Origin: Mercenaria mercenaria
Taxonomy: Eukaryota; Mollusca; Bivalvia; Venerida; Veneridae
NCBI RefSeq assembly: GCF_021730395.1
Contig: NC_069363.1
Span: 49,963,001 to 50,027,000, forward strand
DNA: 64,000 bases
Direction: 5' to 3'
The notes under the pieces were generated by a model that was not told the origin of the DNA, searched no databases, and saw nothing but the letters and a program-made list of their open reading frames with translations. This document shows, one piece after another, positions 46,481-57,445 of this stretch; within the stretch, counting starts at the first letter, position 1, and every line of letters begins with the position of its first letter. The position numbers and the translations under genes were made by a program.

Positions 46481-48516
46481 TATGGAAAGCCATAGCTGTC
46501 TTCTGATGTTGATATAGCACTTTATGCTGTACATATATCAGTGTATGAAGTGCCTCTACTTGTATGTGCAGTGCTTATACATGTATATGATGCGCTTAAC
46601 ACTGTATATGGGATGCTTTCATCAGTATGTGCGGTGCTTTTAACTTTATATGCGGTCCTTTCAGATGTACATGCAATACTTTCATCTGATTATGCGGTAT
46701 ATTTAACTTTGTATGCGATCGTTTCAACTGTTTATGTGGTGCTTTCAACTTTACATGCGTCGCCTTTATCTGTATATGCTGTGCATTTAACTATGTATAC
46801 CATACTTTGAACTATATGCGGATTTAACTGTATACGGGTTGCTCTTATCTGTATATACGGTGATTTTCACTTTATATGTTTTGCTTTTGGCTTTATATGC
46901 GATGCTATAAACTACATATGCTGTGCTTTTAACTTAATATGATATGCTTTCTACTGTACACGTGGTCCTTGCAACTGTATATGGATTGGTTTTACATTTT
47001 CATGCGGTGGTTTCAGCTGCACGTGCGGTTATTTCAGCTTTATATGTGGTGCTTTCTAATGTGTAGGCGGTGCTTTTAACGGTATATGCGATTGTTCCAC
47101 CTTTCGTTGGTCCTCTTTTCATTATGTGTAGTGGTTCGATTTTCATATGTGGTACTTTCAACTTTATTTGCGGTGATTTCAAGTGTATATGCGGTACAAA
47201 CTTCATTATGGTTAAACAACATTATGAGAACCAGTTTATTAAGACAAATAACGAGCATTGCCGGAAACATCTGACGGATATCATATTTTTTATTCATAAA
47301 CATGTGTCAACATTGTGTTTAAGCTGGGACAAAATGCAAAGAAAACAATAAGAAATCAAACAACATTATGGCTTATTTTCGCACTTAAGGTTATTTTCGT
47401 TAGAGTTTTTTACGCACACATCATAAATATTTGTTGTTCATTTCGTTATTATTGGTACAAAATCAATTATTTATCGTAAATAAGCTTGTGCAAACATGTT
47501 CTTTAAAGTAACAGAAAATACAGTTCTGAAAATGTAAAAAAAACAAATAAAAGATATAGCTTATTTTCGCATATATTAAGTTATTTTCGTTACCGATTTT
47601 GACGCGTGTTATTTAAAATCGCCAATTATTTCCTAATTGTTGAACTAAAATCATTTATTTTTGCTTAAGAAGTGTCTACTTATCGTATCTGTATATATAA
47701 TAAATTTGAATTAGATATAAAACAAAAAATGGCTTTTTTCGTAAAACAACCTTATTCGCACTTTGACCTATCCTGAACCGGTGTGCAAGAGGCAGAATGC
47801 CCTCGAATAATATCCTATGTCGGATATTTTCGGCAATATTCGTTAAATTTCATAATATTCCGATCTCATTATGTCGTTTGAACATAATGTTATTTGCATC
47901 GCATATAAAGTTGAAAGCACCGGATATAAATACGAAGGATTGTGGTTCTCCCCAGGTACCCGCCCGCGTGTGCAAATTATGACATATTTAAGAAAGACTG
48001 GTCTTATCATTGAATTGTACAGCGTACACAATTAAACGAACAGTATATACAGTTGAAAGCACCATATATACAATACAATGCGTCAAATATAAAGTTAAAA
48101 TCACCGCATGTAAATTTAAAAAGAAATACACATACAGTTGCAGGTAACTCATATACAGATGAAAGTTGAAAACACCGCACATAAAGTAATTCCGATCACA
48201 GCATATGCAGTTGAAAGCACCAAATATACAATTGAATGCACCACGTATACAGTAGGAAGAACTGCATATAAAGTTAAAAGACCACAAATGCGGATGGAAT
48301 CACCGCATATACTATTAAAAGCACCATATATACAGCTGAAACAACCATATACACAGTTAAAATCACCGCAAATACAGATGGAAGCGCCTATACAGTGTTA
48401 AGCTCTTTATATACATTTATAAACACTGTATATATGGGTAGAGGCATTTCTTATACCGGTATATGTACAGCATAAAGTGCTATATCAACATCAGAAGACA
48501 GCTAGTGCGTTCCATA
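46481..48516. mobile_element. Foldback element FB4 (2.0 kb; 21-bp units) with empty site
   Basis: Ends TATGGAAAGCCATAGCTGTC and GACAGCTAGTGCGTTCCATA are inverted with few differences. Inward, the arms are tandem 21-bp units (TGCGGTGCTTTTAACTTTATA and relatives; complement on the right: GTATATACAGTTGAAAGCAC-like). AAAGCG lies on both sides (46475-46480 and 48517-48522). The undisturbed sequence AACAAAGCGACTGAAAATAT survives at about 6738 in the other copy of the block, so FB4 is a discrete insertion with a duplication of at least 6 bp. No coding region. Confidence 0.85.
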
Positions 48517-49256
48517 AAAGCGACTGGAAATATGTCTTTCTCTGAGACTGGTCTTATCATTGAAGTGTCGTGTTAAAATCAGCATGTCAGGAACCATCCT
48601 TAAAAACGCTATGTTCAATTAAGGTATCATCGAAAGCATGTTATGCTCTGTAGGAGTACATTTAGTGAAATCTCAATAGACTGATTGTGAAATATGAATT
48701 ATTAAAACTGGTTGACACCTCTATATCTAAGACTTCTAATCACTTACACCTCATTTCTGTGTACTGAAGGTCTGCTCAGGTCGTACTGTGAGAAAACCAT
48801 CCGACCGGCTTACGGAAGGATTGTGGTTCTCCCCAGGTACCCGCCCGCGTGTGCAAATTATGACATATTTAAGAAATAATTTATAAATAAATATGATAGA
48901 ACTGTTTATTGGCGCATGTATAGCGCCATACGGTAGGTCATCACGCTCCTTTGTTTATACACGCCAGAACCGGTAATGGTAATACTTCTTGCGGAATAGT
49001 TCCATTAGGGCGCAAACGAAGGCTAGTTATTCTGCACAGCTAATAATCAACTCCGCGTGTGTGTAAATTAATTAAGACAATTATGCCATGTGACATTTCG
49101 TTTTAAACATGTTTTAAGTAGAATATATCATCAAATTTGAAAGCGCTATTTCTCGATGCGTACATGGCGCTAAAGTTACGTCGACGTGACGTAAACATGA
49201 TATCGTTGTGATGATCAAAGCATTGTTAGTCATATTAAAATATAGAATAATTAACC
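48517..49256. other. Extra sequence in block copy 2
   Basis: Non-coding. It holds a SINE-middle-like piece near 48765-48850 (GGCTTACGGAAGGATTGTGG) and another copy of GGTACCCGCCCGCGTGTGCA near 48836. Nothing else recognised. Confidence 0.4.
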
Positions 49257-49506
49257 TCGTCCTGTAATGCAGCTCACTTGCCCTTCACCGATGTGGGTTC
49301 GAGCTTCACTCGGGGCGTTGAATTCTTCATGTGAGGAAGCCATCCAGCTGGCTTACGGAAGGTCGATGGTTCTACCCTGGTGCCTGCTCGTAATGAAATA
49401 ATGCATGGAGGGGCACCTAGGGTCTTCCTCCACCGTCAAAGCTGGAAAGTCGCCATATGACCTATAATTTTGTCGGTTCGGCGTTAAACCCAACAAAATA
49501 AATAAA
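49257..49506 (+). mobile_element. SINE, nearly full length
   Basis: B box GTGGGTTCGAGC, body CCAGCTGGCTTACGGAAGG and AAAGTCGCCATATGACC, tail GTTAAACCCAACAAAATAAA. The A-box part is truncated. Same family as 1198-1466. Confidence 0.8.
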
Positions 49507-50002
49507 TGTAATGCAGCATTGTCAACAGATACTATTTCATCATTTATTTTATTTTAAAGCAATGTCATGGTAGCACAACTGAACGCATCAACATAATATC
49601 CTGTCCAGTATTTTGTATTATTTTACGTCTTTTCATGACTTATACCATGTTATATCAGTATTTCTAGAGCTAACGTAATAACCGTGTATGTCTCACATTA
49701 TGTCTTATACGACTTACCAGAATGTATAGTCGAGCGTTAACCTCTATTCGAGTAGATACAGTTGATCAGCAGCTAACTTATTAAAGTCATCTTAGCTTTG
49801 TCATTTTTTCTTGCTTAAAAAGTCTTAAAGCGCTACTCTGGGAGATTTGTAATAGATTTAATTTAGTTACTTGGAATTAAAGTTCAAAACTTTATGTCGG
49901 TTTGAATGAACAGCTGAATCGACATTTAATGTGGCACAGGCTACAAGGAAACGCCATGAAACGCATTATTGTCTGTCAAAGACGATCCATCTGTAGCATT
50001 TA

Positions 50003-51697
50003 TCAATACAGTAGAAATCCTCCGAATGATGAGTACTCGTTTCCATGAATATTTCCGCCGTCTTTGTTATTTTTAATTGTTACAATATCGCCGGTATCCA
50101 GCTGGAGTGGAACTGTCACACTGGTACTGTCGTGCCCGTCGCTTAGTCCATGGGCACAGAAGTTTACAATACGGCGGTCATTTACGGCAAGGTAGAGAAA
50201 TATCATAGCATTGTTGCGTCCAAGTACTGTAGAAAAAAACACATAGGTCCCGGATTTTGGTGCCACAAACTTTCCACATGTGCGGTCATAGGTTGAACCG
50301 ATATTTGTTACAACATCTTCAAATATGAGCGTTTGATGTTTGTTCATTGACAGCTGATTTGATTTTGCTTTTGCAAAGAACGTTACTTTATCGTTATTCC
50401 GAACCTTCAGATCTGCATAAAATAGAAACAATAACAAAAATGACAAAATCAAGCAAATATTTAATGATCGATCAATGTGAATTATTTTCAGAAATGCCTA
50501 ATATACAATATGAGATTTGCATATTACGAGTCTGAAAAGTATTAGAGTATTAGAAAAAGCCGAGTCAAACCGCAAGCGTAATAAGTATTTAGAATTGGTA
50601 TTTAACTGAAACACATACTAAAGGATTTTATTGACATACGCCTTAGAACCCTGGAAATGACTTAAGGAAGGCGTCAAAATTCCGGATAGTTCGAAGATTT
50701 TAATAAGACACATAGTCTTAGAAATGTAAAATATGTAGGTTTTATCATTTTATGTATACGAGATAATGCCCGAGTCCTGAGATTGAAAATTTTTTCGTGG
50801 ATTTGATTTTTTTCCTATTCGCCCAGCATACGCAATTTTTGACAGATTGCCATTTGCAATCAAATCTAAGGGAAACAACTATTGCAAAAAATGAATGTAA
50901 TGACTGTTATGAAATCGACATGATGCATTCATAAATAGAGAATACTGATTGTGAAAATGAACTAACAATTGTTGGTAAAAGAACAACATCTTTACCCGTC
51001 TAATATTGTCCCCAACTGTTCCGTACTACATGATTATTAAAATATTCTTAGAAAGCTTTCCCCTTTAAAGTACATGTAAGAATGCCATTTGTTAAGAAAT
51101 AAAAATAAACAATCTTCGAAATTGCTGAAGACGCTGTAAAGCCAAGTCATGTGAAAAAGCGCTGGAATATTATTTCAAATGCACTAACATGAGGATAAGT
51201 AACAGTTCTATGAAAATGTTTAGATCATAAAGGCGTAAAACAGTCCAGACGTTCGACTCCTCCAAACATTTGACCCGGAATTCAAGGCATATATGATTTA
51301 ATTGACAATCGCTTTTTCAGAATAATGTGTATGTTCTATATGCTGCGCAGTTTTCATGTAAAACAATTTTTTCGTTCTATTATTTGGTGATGTTCAAATT
51401 TCAAAACGTCAAACTGTCACCTAAACGTTAATTTTTATAAAGTGAATATGTCACTGAAAACAGTTTAGTGTGAAAAAATCAACATACATACAAGTTACCT
51501 TTTACGTCTGTCTCTAAAAGTCTATTTTTTCCAGTCGCTGTCTCCAAATTTCTCTCTATCTCCTCCATTCTAATTTCCATCCTCACCATTTTCTCTAACA
51601 ACTTCTCCTCATAGTGAAATCGTGAACAGTGTGGCTCACCACTCGCAGAGGCCAAATTCCATAGGAAAAATATTGGTATATAATAAAGTAATTTCAT
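50003..51697 (-). CDS. C1q domain-containing secreted protein, locus D
   Basis: Exon 1 is complement(51499..51697), exon 2 complement(50003..50412); the intron is phase 1 with donor AAAAG|GTAACT and acceptor TTTATGCAG. The product is 202 residues: signal peptide MKLLYYIPIFFLWNLASAS, GEPHC, coil EEKLLEKMVRMEIRMEEIER, then C1q domain (TLIFEDVVTNIGSTY, KFVAPKSGTYVFFSTVL, YLAVNDRRIVNF, LQLDTGDIVTIKN, NEYSSFGGFLLY). An upstream in-frame ATG at 51730 would put 11 charged residues before the signal peptide; 51697 was chosen because it matches gene C. Exon sizes equal those of C (199 and 410), with about 14 differences in 136 C1q residues. It is the paralogue of C through duplication of the surrounding block. 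Likely secreted recognition protein. Confidence 0.9.
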
Positions 51698-51980
51698 TTT
51701 TTTTCTTGGTTCGGAGAAAGTTGCATGCAACTGTTAAAACAGTAAACGAATTTAATTTACGCCAAGAATATTCAAACACGAAAACATTTATAATTCGAGT
51801 GATATTTTCTGTGTCGTAAAATGGTGAATTGTTGATATAGCTGGCAAACACTCATTTGTAGTTGTCAGTGTCATAGTTTTTATACATTTATATTTGTGTA
51901 AAGACTGTTGTTTGCGTTCCTGTCTATCGCTATATGATATATACCAGTTTAAAAAAACACACCAAAGCCTTGAGTCGTCT

Positions 51981-52527
51981 GGTGGGAGCGGGTTTTATTT
52001 GATTAATTTTCTGTTTTATGACAACTGTCGTGTACCTTAATGCCATCCATTAACAGCAATGATACAACAACAAACACTTTGAATGCAAATCAAAAACAAA
52101 ACTTCACTATGAAATACTAACATTTACCACTTTACTTTGTGAATAGCTCACGTCTTATCAATTACACTAACAAGATACATAATTATGATCTATTTGTAAC
52201 ACTCTACTTATAACAAAGCAAATGCCACACTATCAAAATACATGTATGAGAAACAAATACAAATTTGCCTAAAACCTAAGGTGACCTCGCATGAAGTAAA
52301 CATGGGCTGAAATACTTTATCATTGATAGATCTTATATATTGTGAAAGGAGACAGGTTAATTTAGAACTGCTTGATCATTGATAATTCATCCGCGATGTT
52401 CATAAATGGAACTATTTTGTGTTGAGCGTGAACATCTTTTTGATGTGATTAGGAATAAAATCAAGATTCTAGGATTGTCAGAAGTACACTAATAACTTTG
52501 GTAGCGGGTAAACGTAAACCCGCCCCC
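51981..52527. mobile_element. MITE with GCGGGTTT ends, copy 2
   Basis: Left GGTGGGAGCGGGTTTTATTT, right GTAAACCCGCCCCC; the interior (CATTGATAGATCTTATATA, TTGATAATTCATCCGC, GAACATCTTTTTGATG) is the reverse complement of the element at 14346-14713. Inserted in block copy 2 upstream of gene D. Confidence 0.65.
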
Positions 52528-52554
52528 AAATATGTCGATATTTGTATTTGCTGT

Positions 52555-53035
52555 AGGAATAAAGTCAGTAATTCGGTCAAAAATGTGCTTCCGTGGTGTA
52601 GAAAGAAGTCCATAATAAATAGATCCTAATTTCCCATTTTTTGCGCAAATTCGTGTAGAACGAGTGCTTTAATCACAATTTTTCACTACTTAAATACATT
52701 CTGCATGAAATGGGACAATGTTCATGTTCACACACCCCACATGGCAAGTTTTGCAGATCGAAATCGGAAGTAGGTGTTTATTGTGCGGACGAGAGCAAAT
52801 ATGTGCCATTTTTAGGGTAGCAGACCACAACTGACTGGCATTTCACTAGGAAGTAATCAACCCCCTATTTTCTTTTCATTTTTTCGTTAATTTATGATAG
52901 AACTTTCATGAAAAATAGGTGTAGGAAAAAAAATGATGTTCTCTAAAGATACGTAAAGACGACCTGAAGTTTTTTATTTGAAACAAAGAAAGATTTGAAT
53001 TACTGATCTTTAACCTAGAAGAGCTGAAATAAGAC
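52555..53035. repeat. 480-bp dispersed repeat, copy 1
   Basis: AGGAATAAAGTCAGTAATTC through AATTACTGATCTTTAACC matches 63391-63875 in the same orientation with few differences (shared: GTGCTTCCGTGGTGTAG, CACACCCCACATGGCAAGTT, CCCCCTATTTTCTTTTCATT). Non-coding; class unknown. Confidence 0.8.
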
Positions 53036-53200
53036 TTTTCTCGAAACACATCGCAATTAGTCTTAATAGTCATAAATTGGTTGTATAAGATATAAAATGG
53101 TGTTTCCAAGGCAAAATAATCATGAAATTTGAAATATTTTGAATTTTGACCACATTTTGAGCAGATGCGCCTATTTCTGCAGCGATTTCTGGGATTAAAA

Positions 53201-53370
53201 AGCTAATATTTTGTCTCCAGAATGTCAGAAAATGCACAAAATGCATCCTTCTGGGTCTTATTCATGACGGAATGAAGGAGTAAAAAGCTGATATTTTGTC
53301 TCCAGAATGTCAAAAAATGCACAAAATGCATCCTTCTGGGTCTTATTCGTGACGGAATGAATGATATTTC
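53201..53370 (+). repeat. Tandem duplication, two 85-bp units
   Basis: ATATTTTGTCTCCAGAATGT and ATGCATCCTTCTGGGTCTTA occur twice, 85 bp apart, with three or so differences. Confidence 0.85.
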
Positions 53371-53628
53371 AGAATCCTCAGTGAAAAATAATGCAAACAA
53401 GTGAAACTTTTACCAGAATTTACAATAAAGCGACAATAGGGCCAAAATTTCGCCCAGTAAATTGGTAGGGGTGGCTTCTATTAAATGTCTATATTTTTCT
53501 AAAATCTCGAAATTTCATAATGAAACTTGGTAATATGTTTGGTATTACATCTTTCTTGAAAATAAAGATGAAAATGGTATGAAATTTGATAAGAAACATT
53601 TCTTGTATTGTTCACTCACATCGAAACA

Positions 53629-53770
53629 GTTTGGTCATATGGCGACTTTTTCGCATTAATGGTAAAGAATGATCCCAGGTGCCCGTCCAGATATTATTTG
53701 AATCACAGGCAACACCATGGTAAAATCACAGATTTTCCACAAACCAACTTTATACTGACACGTCATTAAT
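53629..53770 (-). repeat. Degenerate SINE fragment
   Basis: GGTCATATGGCGACTTTTTC and ATTATTTGAATCACAGGCAA correspond to 9180-9300 in block copy 1. Confidence 0.6.
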
Positions 53771-53960
53771 GATAGAAAGAATAATGAAAAAAAATTATTT
53801 TATTTTTTACCTTAATAAATTAACTCCGTGTCTCTTGAAAGTATAAATATATATTTCGAGTTCAGAACTTCTGTTACAATAGAAGAAACTGATAAAATAA
53901 TGAGCACATCACATTAAACTTATAAAACACTTTTCAATTTTCTAAAACAAATACAATATT

Positions 53961-55499
53961 AATTCATGTGTTGCATTGACGGATAAGCAACTGAATATCT
54001 TTTGTATAAATACTGATAAAATAAGATTAACAAGAAGACAAAAACGCAGATCAAAGGCAAGTTAATGGAAACATTTATCGTTACATCGTGCTTGGTCACT
54101 TTAAAGAAAAGCTTATACTTCAAAGGCAAAACTTTATTTTGATATATCTAGCCTTTCTCCCCACAACTTCTGCTTAAGAATCCCATGATATATTGATATA
54201 CTGTCGATATTTGACAGCTGCTCAATTATTGACACAACTTGTCAGCGTTAATAGGCGCCGGAAAAAATGTAAACGTGCCAATTTAGACTGCATTATTTCA
54301 TACGATTGAAGGGTGAAAATTATATTTGCTACGAACGATTTCTAGTAGTTGCTTGTCTTTAAAATAAACAATATTTTCATCAACAACAAAAATGTTTCAA
54401 CGCTCAGATGATAATGGTTTTTTTTAAAAATAGTACAAATTCATATACATATTAAAAGGAAACAATAGACCATTGGAAGCTTGTTATGATTAGTCTCTGA
54501 ACCCGATTTGGCAGGTGGTGCAGGGACTTCGACAACGCTTATGGCGGGGATTAACCCCTGCTATAGTGGTCTGAAGTTACGCCCTACTTTTCATGCAGCA
54601 AATAAAGTTCTAAGCGGGAAGATCCACAGACACCCACAACCATCCGCCCCCTCTCTACTTGGCAGTTTCTACATTTTACTTCAATAATTAATGAGAACCC
54701 TGAGGTCAGCGGGATGCGAAGGCCGTCACAATGTCGATAATAGAGATGGCGACTGCGAGTTATTGTTTTACTGCAAACACATCCGCGAGTTGAAAAAAGA
54801 GCCAATGTCCTGAGGCGGACTATACAGATAATGTAAACAAAGAAAGTGTGAGTTGATAATTTACTTTCTGCAACAAATTTAAGACCTTCTTTCATAAAAC
54901 GGGAAATGTAGTTCCATTCAGAAAAAAGTATGCATGTACTTTGTAAGTATGCAGGTAGATTTGCAGAGCGAAAGCATTTCTTGATGTGAGGACTTTTGAA
55001 ACTTGGGAAATGGGACCGGTTCAAACCGAAAGTAGACATGTGTCTATATACTCGCCCTAACTTACACAAATTAAAGATTCACAAGTTACAATACCGATCT
55101 TATAACTGTATAATATACGAGATGTATTGACAGGTTTCATTTCGTACATATGCGTTTTTGACTAAGAGGAGGAGCCAGCGCTGCAGAGGAGGTGCTAAGA
55201 ACCAAAGACGGAGCCAATGCCCTTTTGATTTTTGGGTGTTTATATATAACACTTTCAAGTTATCAAAAAGGAATCCGTTTTACTTAAACTTTATTGAGAC
55301 ACATAAATGATTCTTTTCTCTATTATAACATGTCTAATGGCGCTGAAACATAGGGTCATTAGTTGTATATATTTTAATTGTAAGGGAAATTTCCCATTCG
55401 ACAACAATTTTCATGGTCAATGAATTTTGGAATTAAATTGAGTAGTGTAATCTCTATGGCAATCGATATGATTATAAGTTTTATGTACTTTTAAAATTT
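53961..55499. other. Non-coding or unassigned stretch
   Basis: One 161-residue minus-strand frame lies here (next entry). Otherwise no recognised gene or repeat. Confidence 0.4.
54584..55069 (-). CDS. Unassigned 161-residue open reading frame
   Basis: Not recognised. It is the longest uninterrupted frame outside repeats, with a Cys-containing C-terminal half (GCVCSKTITRSRHLYYRHC, VKCRNCQVERG, VGVCGSS) and no clear signal peptide; a hydrophobic patch (TFFVYIICIVRL) is internal. The local DNA is somewhat GC-richer than the surroundings, which lengthens chance frames. No splice-site support was found. It could be a chance frame or one exon of an unknown gene. Confidence 0.2.
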   Translation of the reverse strand: MCKLGRVYRHMSTFGLNRSHFPSFKSPHIKKCFRSANLPAYLQSTCILFSEWNYISRFMKEGLKFVAESKLSTHTFFVYIICIVRLRTLALFSTRGCVCSKTITRSRHLYYRHCDGLRIPLTSGFSLIIEVKCRNCQVERGRMVVGVCGSSRLELYLLHEK

Positions 55500-56236
55500 C
55501 TCTTTTACTTTCAATTTTAACTTTGTTGTGAATTTAGTCAACGGTTTCAATTTGTGAACTACGGGTATCTGAACTACGCCTTGACCACGAATTACCAAAA
55601 ACCTCAATGGACGCATTACTCAAAATTGTTGTAAAATTGTCAACAACATCAGAGACCGGGACGGAATTCATCATGTGTCAGTTTACTAAAATCATCCGCG
55701 TGTTGTTTTATTTTATCAACAAATAATTCGGCTTTGCTAGCATCTCAGATTATTCTTTGTGTTTCCTTACATGACCCATTATCTAACGTTGGTTCATCCC
55801 TTTCAACCTGTTTACGAAAAAAACTAAAGCTCAACGGTGCGTTATCCGAATTTTTAGTAAATGATAAAATCTCAAACTTATTCAAAGTATGTAAATCTTC
55901 ACTGCTTAAAAGTAAGTTATCAACAGTGCTCTCCCCTTGCTGGGAACAGAAAGTAAAATTACAATTTTCCCTATCTGCCAACAAGCGCCCGTTAGCGATT
56001 ACACAACCTGTGCTAATACATAGATCAATTAAGCGCCTACCTTGTGCGTCAGTAATTTTATCTCGACTTTTACGAGGTAAAATATCTGCCCTGTTTACAA
56101 ATGACAAATGTTGATCAATGTACTTATCAAACTCGAAATAATCAGGTAAATCTGAGGTACGACTATTAAAGTCTCCGAAAACGTAAATTTTGCCAAGTTC
56201 TTTGTATTTTAAGATATCAGATTCAGTTTTATCCAA
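55500..56236 (-). pseudogene. LINE apurinic-type endonuclease fragment
   Basis: Minus strand, open from 56236 to 55745: KIYVFGDFNSRTSDLPDYFE, DKITDAQGRRLIDLCIST, GCVIANGRLLADRENCNFTF, STVDNLLLS, and NSDNAPLSFSFF. GDFN, the TxxxxST-D stretch and the SDHAP-type box (here SDNAP, the catalytic His replaced) are landmarks of endonuclease/exonuclease/phosphatase domains in non-LTR retrotransposons. Decayed linker sequence follows (AELFVDKIKQHADDFSKL) with stops. The reverse transcriptase part is not present downstream. Confidence 0.85.
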
Positions 56237-56297
56237 AAAAAATCAAATTCTTCCCTATTAATAACATAAGAAGACGTACACTTTGTCATTGGTAAAT

Positions 56298-56370
56298 GGG
56301 GCCAAAATTCGAAGTGTACCCTTCTACCTAAATGTTACAAGGTAGCAGGTACACTTCGAATTTTGGCCCC
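56298..56370. repeat. Perfect 23-bp inverted repeat (hairpin)
   Basis: GGGGCCAAAATTCGAAGTGT plus ACC (56298-56320) is exactly inverted at 56348-56370, with a 27-base loop that itself keeps partial pairing (CTTCTACC/GGTAGCA). It sits about 60 bp upstream of the LINE endonuclease fragment and could be a tiny MITE. Confidence 0.85.
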
Positions 56371-57320
56371 GTTCAATATTTGTAATAAATAGAACTTCGT
56401 GATTTTGGATGTCTGTAAATTAAGGTGAGAGATAATGATTATTAATTCTTTAGAAAATTTGTACAGCCGATACATTTAAAATTCTGATGTCAGTTGGAAA
56501 ACTAACTGCTGGTAGCTTTGTATGATCAATGAGGCACCTTTTCGCGGAAAAATTCAAATCACGGAAGGGTTCTGTGCTTGTTGATTGATACTCGGAAACA
56601 TTTTCGCTATTTTGTGAGAAAAAAAACGAGCTGGATGGGCCCCATTCCGTTTATATCCTGACGTTCAGTAAGGACTATAAAAGGCTGATCACTACCAAAC
56701 AGAGTGTAAGCTTCCGCAGGTCTATCACAAGTAGTCCAAATATAAATAGTACTAATCTTTTTTTCCTTTCCTAGCGCCTTTTCTCAACAGCAACGTGTTT
56801 ACTTTTACCCTACCGCGTTCCTGTATGTATCACTTTGCTTTCTATCGAAATCGGCATGTCCCTACCGCATTCTGTGTAAAAATGGCAGCGTAAGAATCTA
56901 ATGTTTTGAAAAGAGAAATTGAAAGAAGCGAAAAGGAGTAAATTTAGCGGGTTGTATTTAGCGAACTGTAGTTTTCTTATATAAAAGTTAACATCCCCTT
57001 TTCTTTTTGTTTTTCTAAAGTAGCGATATAGTTCTTTATGGGAATGTAATTCTCTGAAAATCTGATATGCTAGAAAATGTCGAAGACCCGTTTTAAAGTG
57101 AGTGAATTTTATATAAAATAAAGAACAGCCGGATTTAGTGGTGTTCAGCCTATTAAATTGAGAAATTCAATAAAATTGGGCATTGTTCTTGCAGCGGGAT
57201 CATTGCAGGCTGTTCAAAAAGTACAAAATTGAAGATTTTGGCATGCAGTTTTTCATGGATGGTGTAACCACTCGTTTTGATAGCTTTCTTCATTCTTGTA
57301 TGAGAATCCTGATCTTGCCA
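56371..57320. other. Non-coding stretch
   Basis: No gene or repeat recognised. Confidence 0.4.
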
Positions 57321-57417
57321 TTAAGGTATTAGATCACTAATAGAGAACCTCCTTTTTGAAGAGTTTTCAATTCCTACCATAAACCTACCTTTACTGCAAT
57401 TCTTAGAGGGTGTGTGT

Positions 57418-57445
57418 GGGGGGGGGGGGGGGGGGGGGGGGGGGG
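57418..57445 (+). repeat. 28-base poly(G) run
   Basis: An uninterrupted run of 28 G in the left part of the TTAA element. Copy 1 has only GGGG at the same place (CAGGGGTGCGTAGG), so the run expanded here. Strong G-quadruplex potential; the length may be uncertain in assembly. Confidence 0.9.

Larger units (their letters stand above)
43570..53960. repeat. Segmental duplication block, copy 2 (contains gene D)
   Basis: Counterpart of 4920-9500 in the same orientation. Length differences are explained by a 1,085-bp tandem duplication (43797-45730), FB4 (46481-48516), extra sequence at 48519-49980 including a SINE, a MITE (51981-52527) and a dispersed repeat (52555-53035); copy 1 carries its own private MITE (5412-5573). 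Confidence 0.75.

Noticed and set aside
46541-46810. Heptad-like 89-residue frame, and a similar one at 48138-48401
   Set aside because: A 21-bp repeat unit automatically gives a 7-residue peptide repeat; the arms of FB4 explain it.
46473-48522. A full 9-bp target duplication for FB4
   Set aside because: Only AAAGCG is identical on both sides; the next bases differ, so only 6 bp is claimed.
54584-55069. Cys-rich frame considered as an IL-17-like or defensin-like peptide
   Set aside because: The cysteine order does not follow IL-17 (no CPW motif; terminal C-x-C in the wrong place) or any defensin pattern, and no signal peptide or splice sites support it. Kept only as an unassigned frame.
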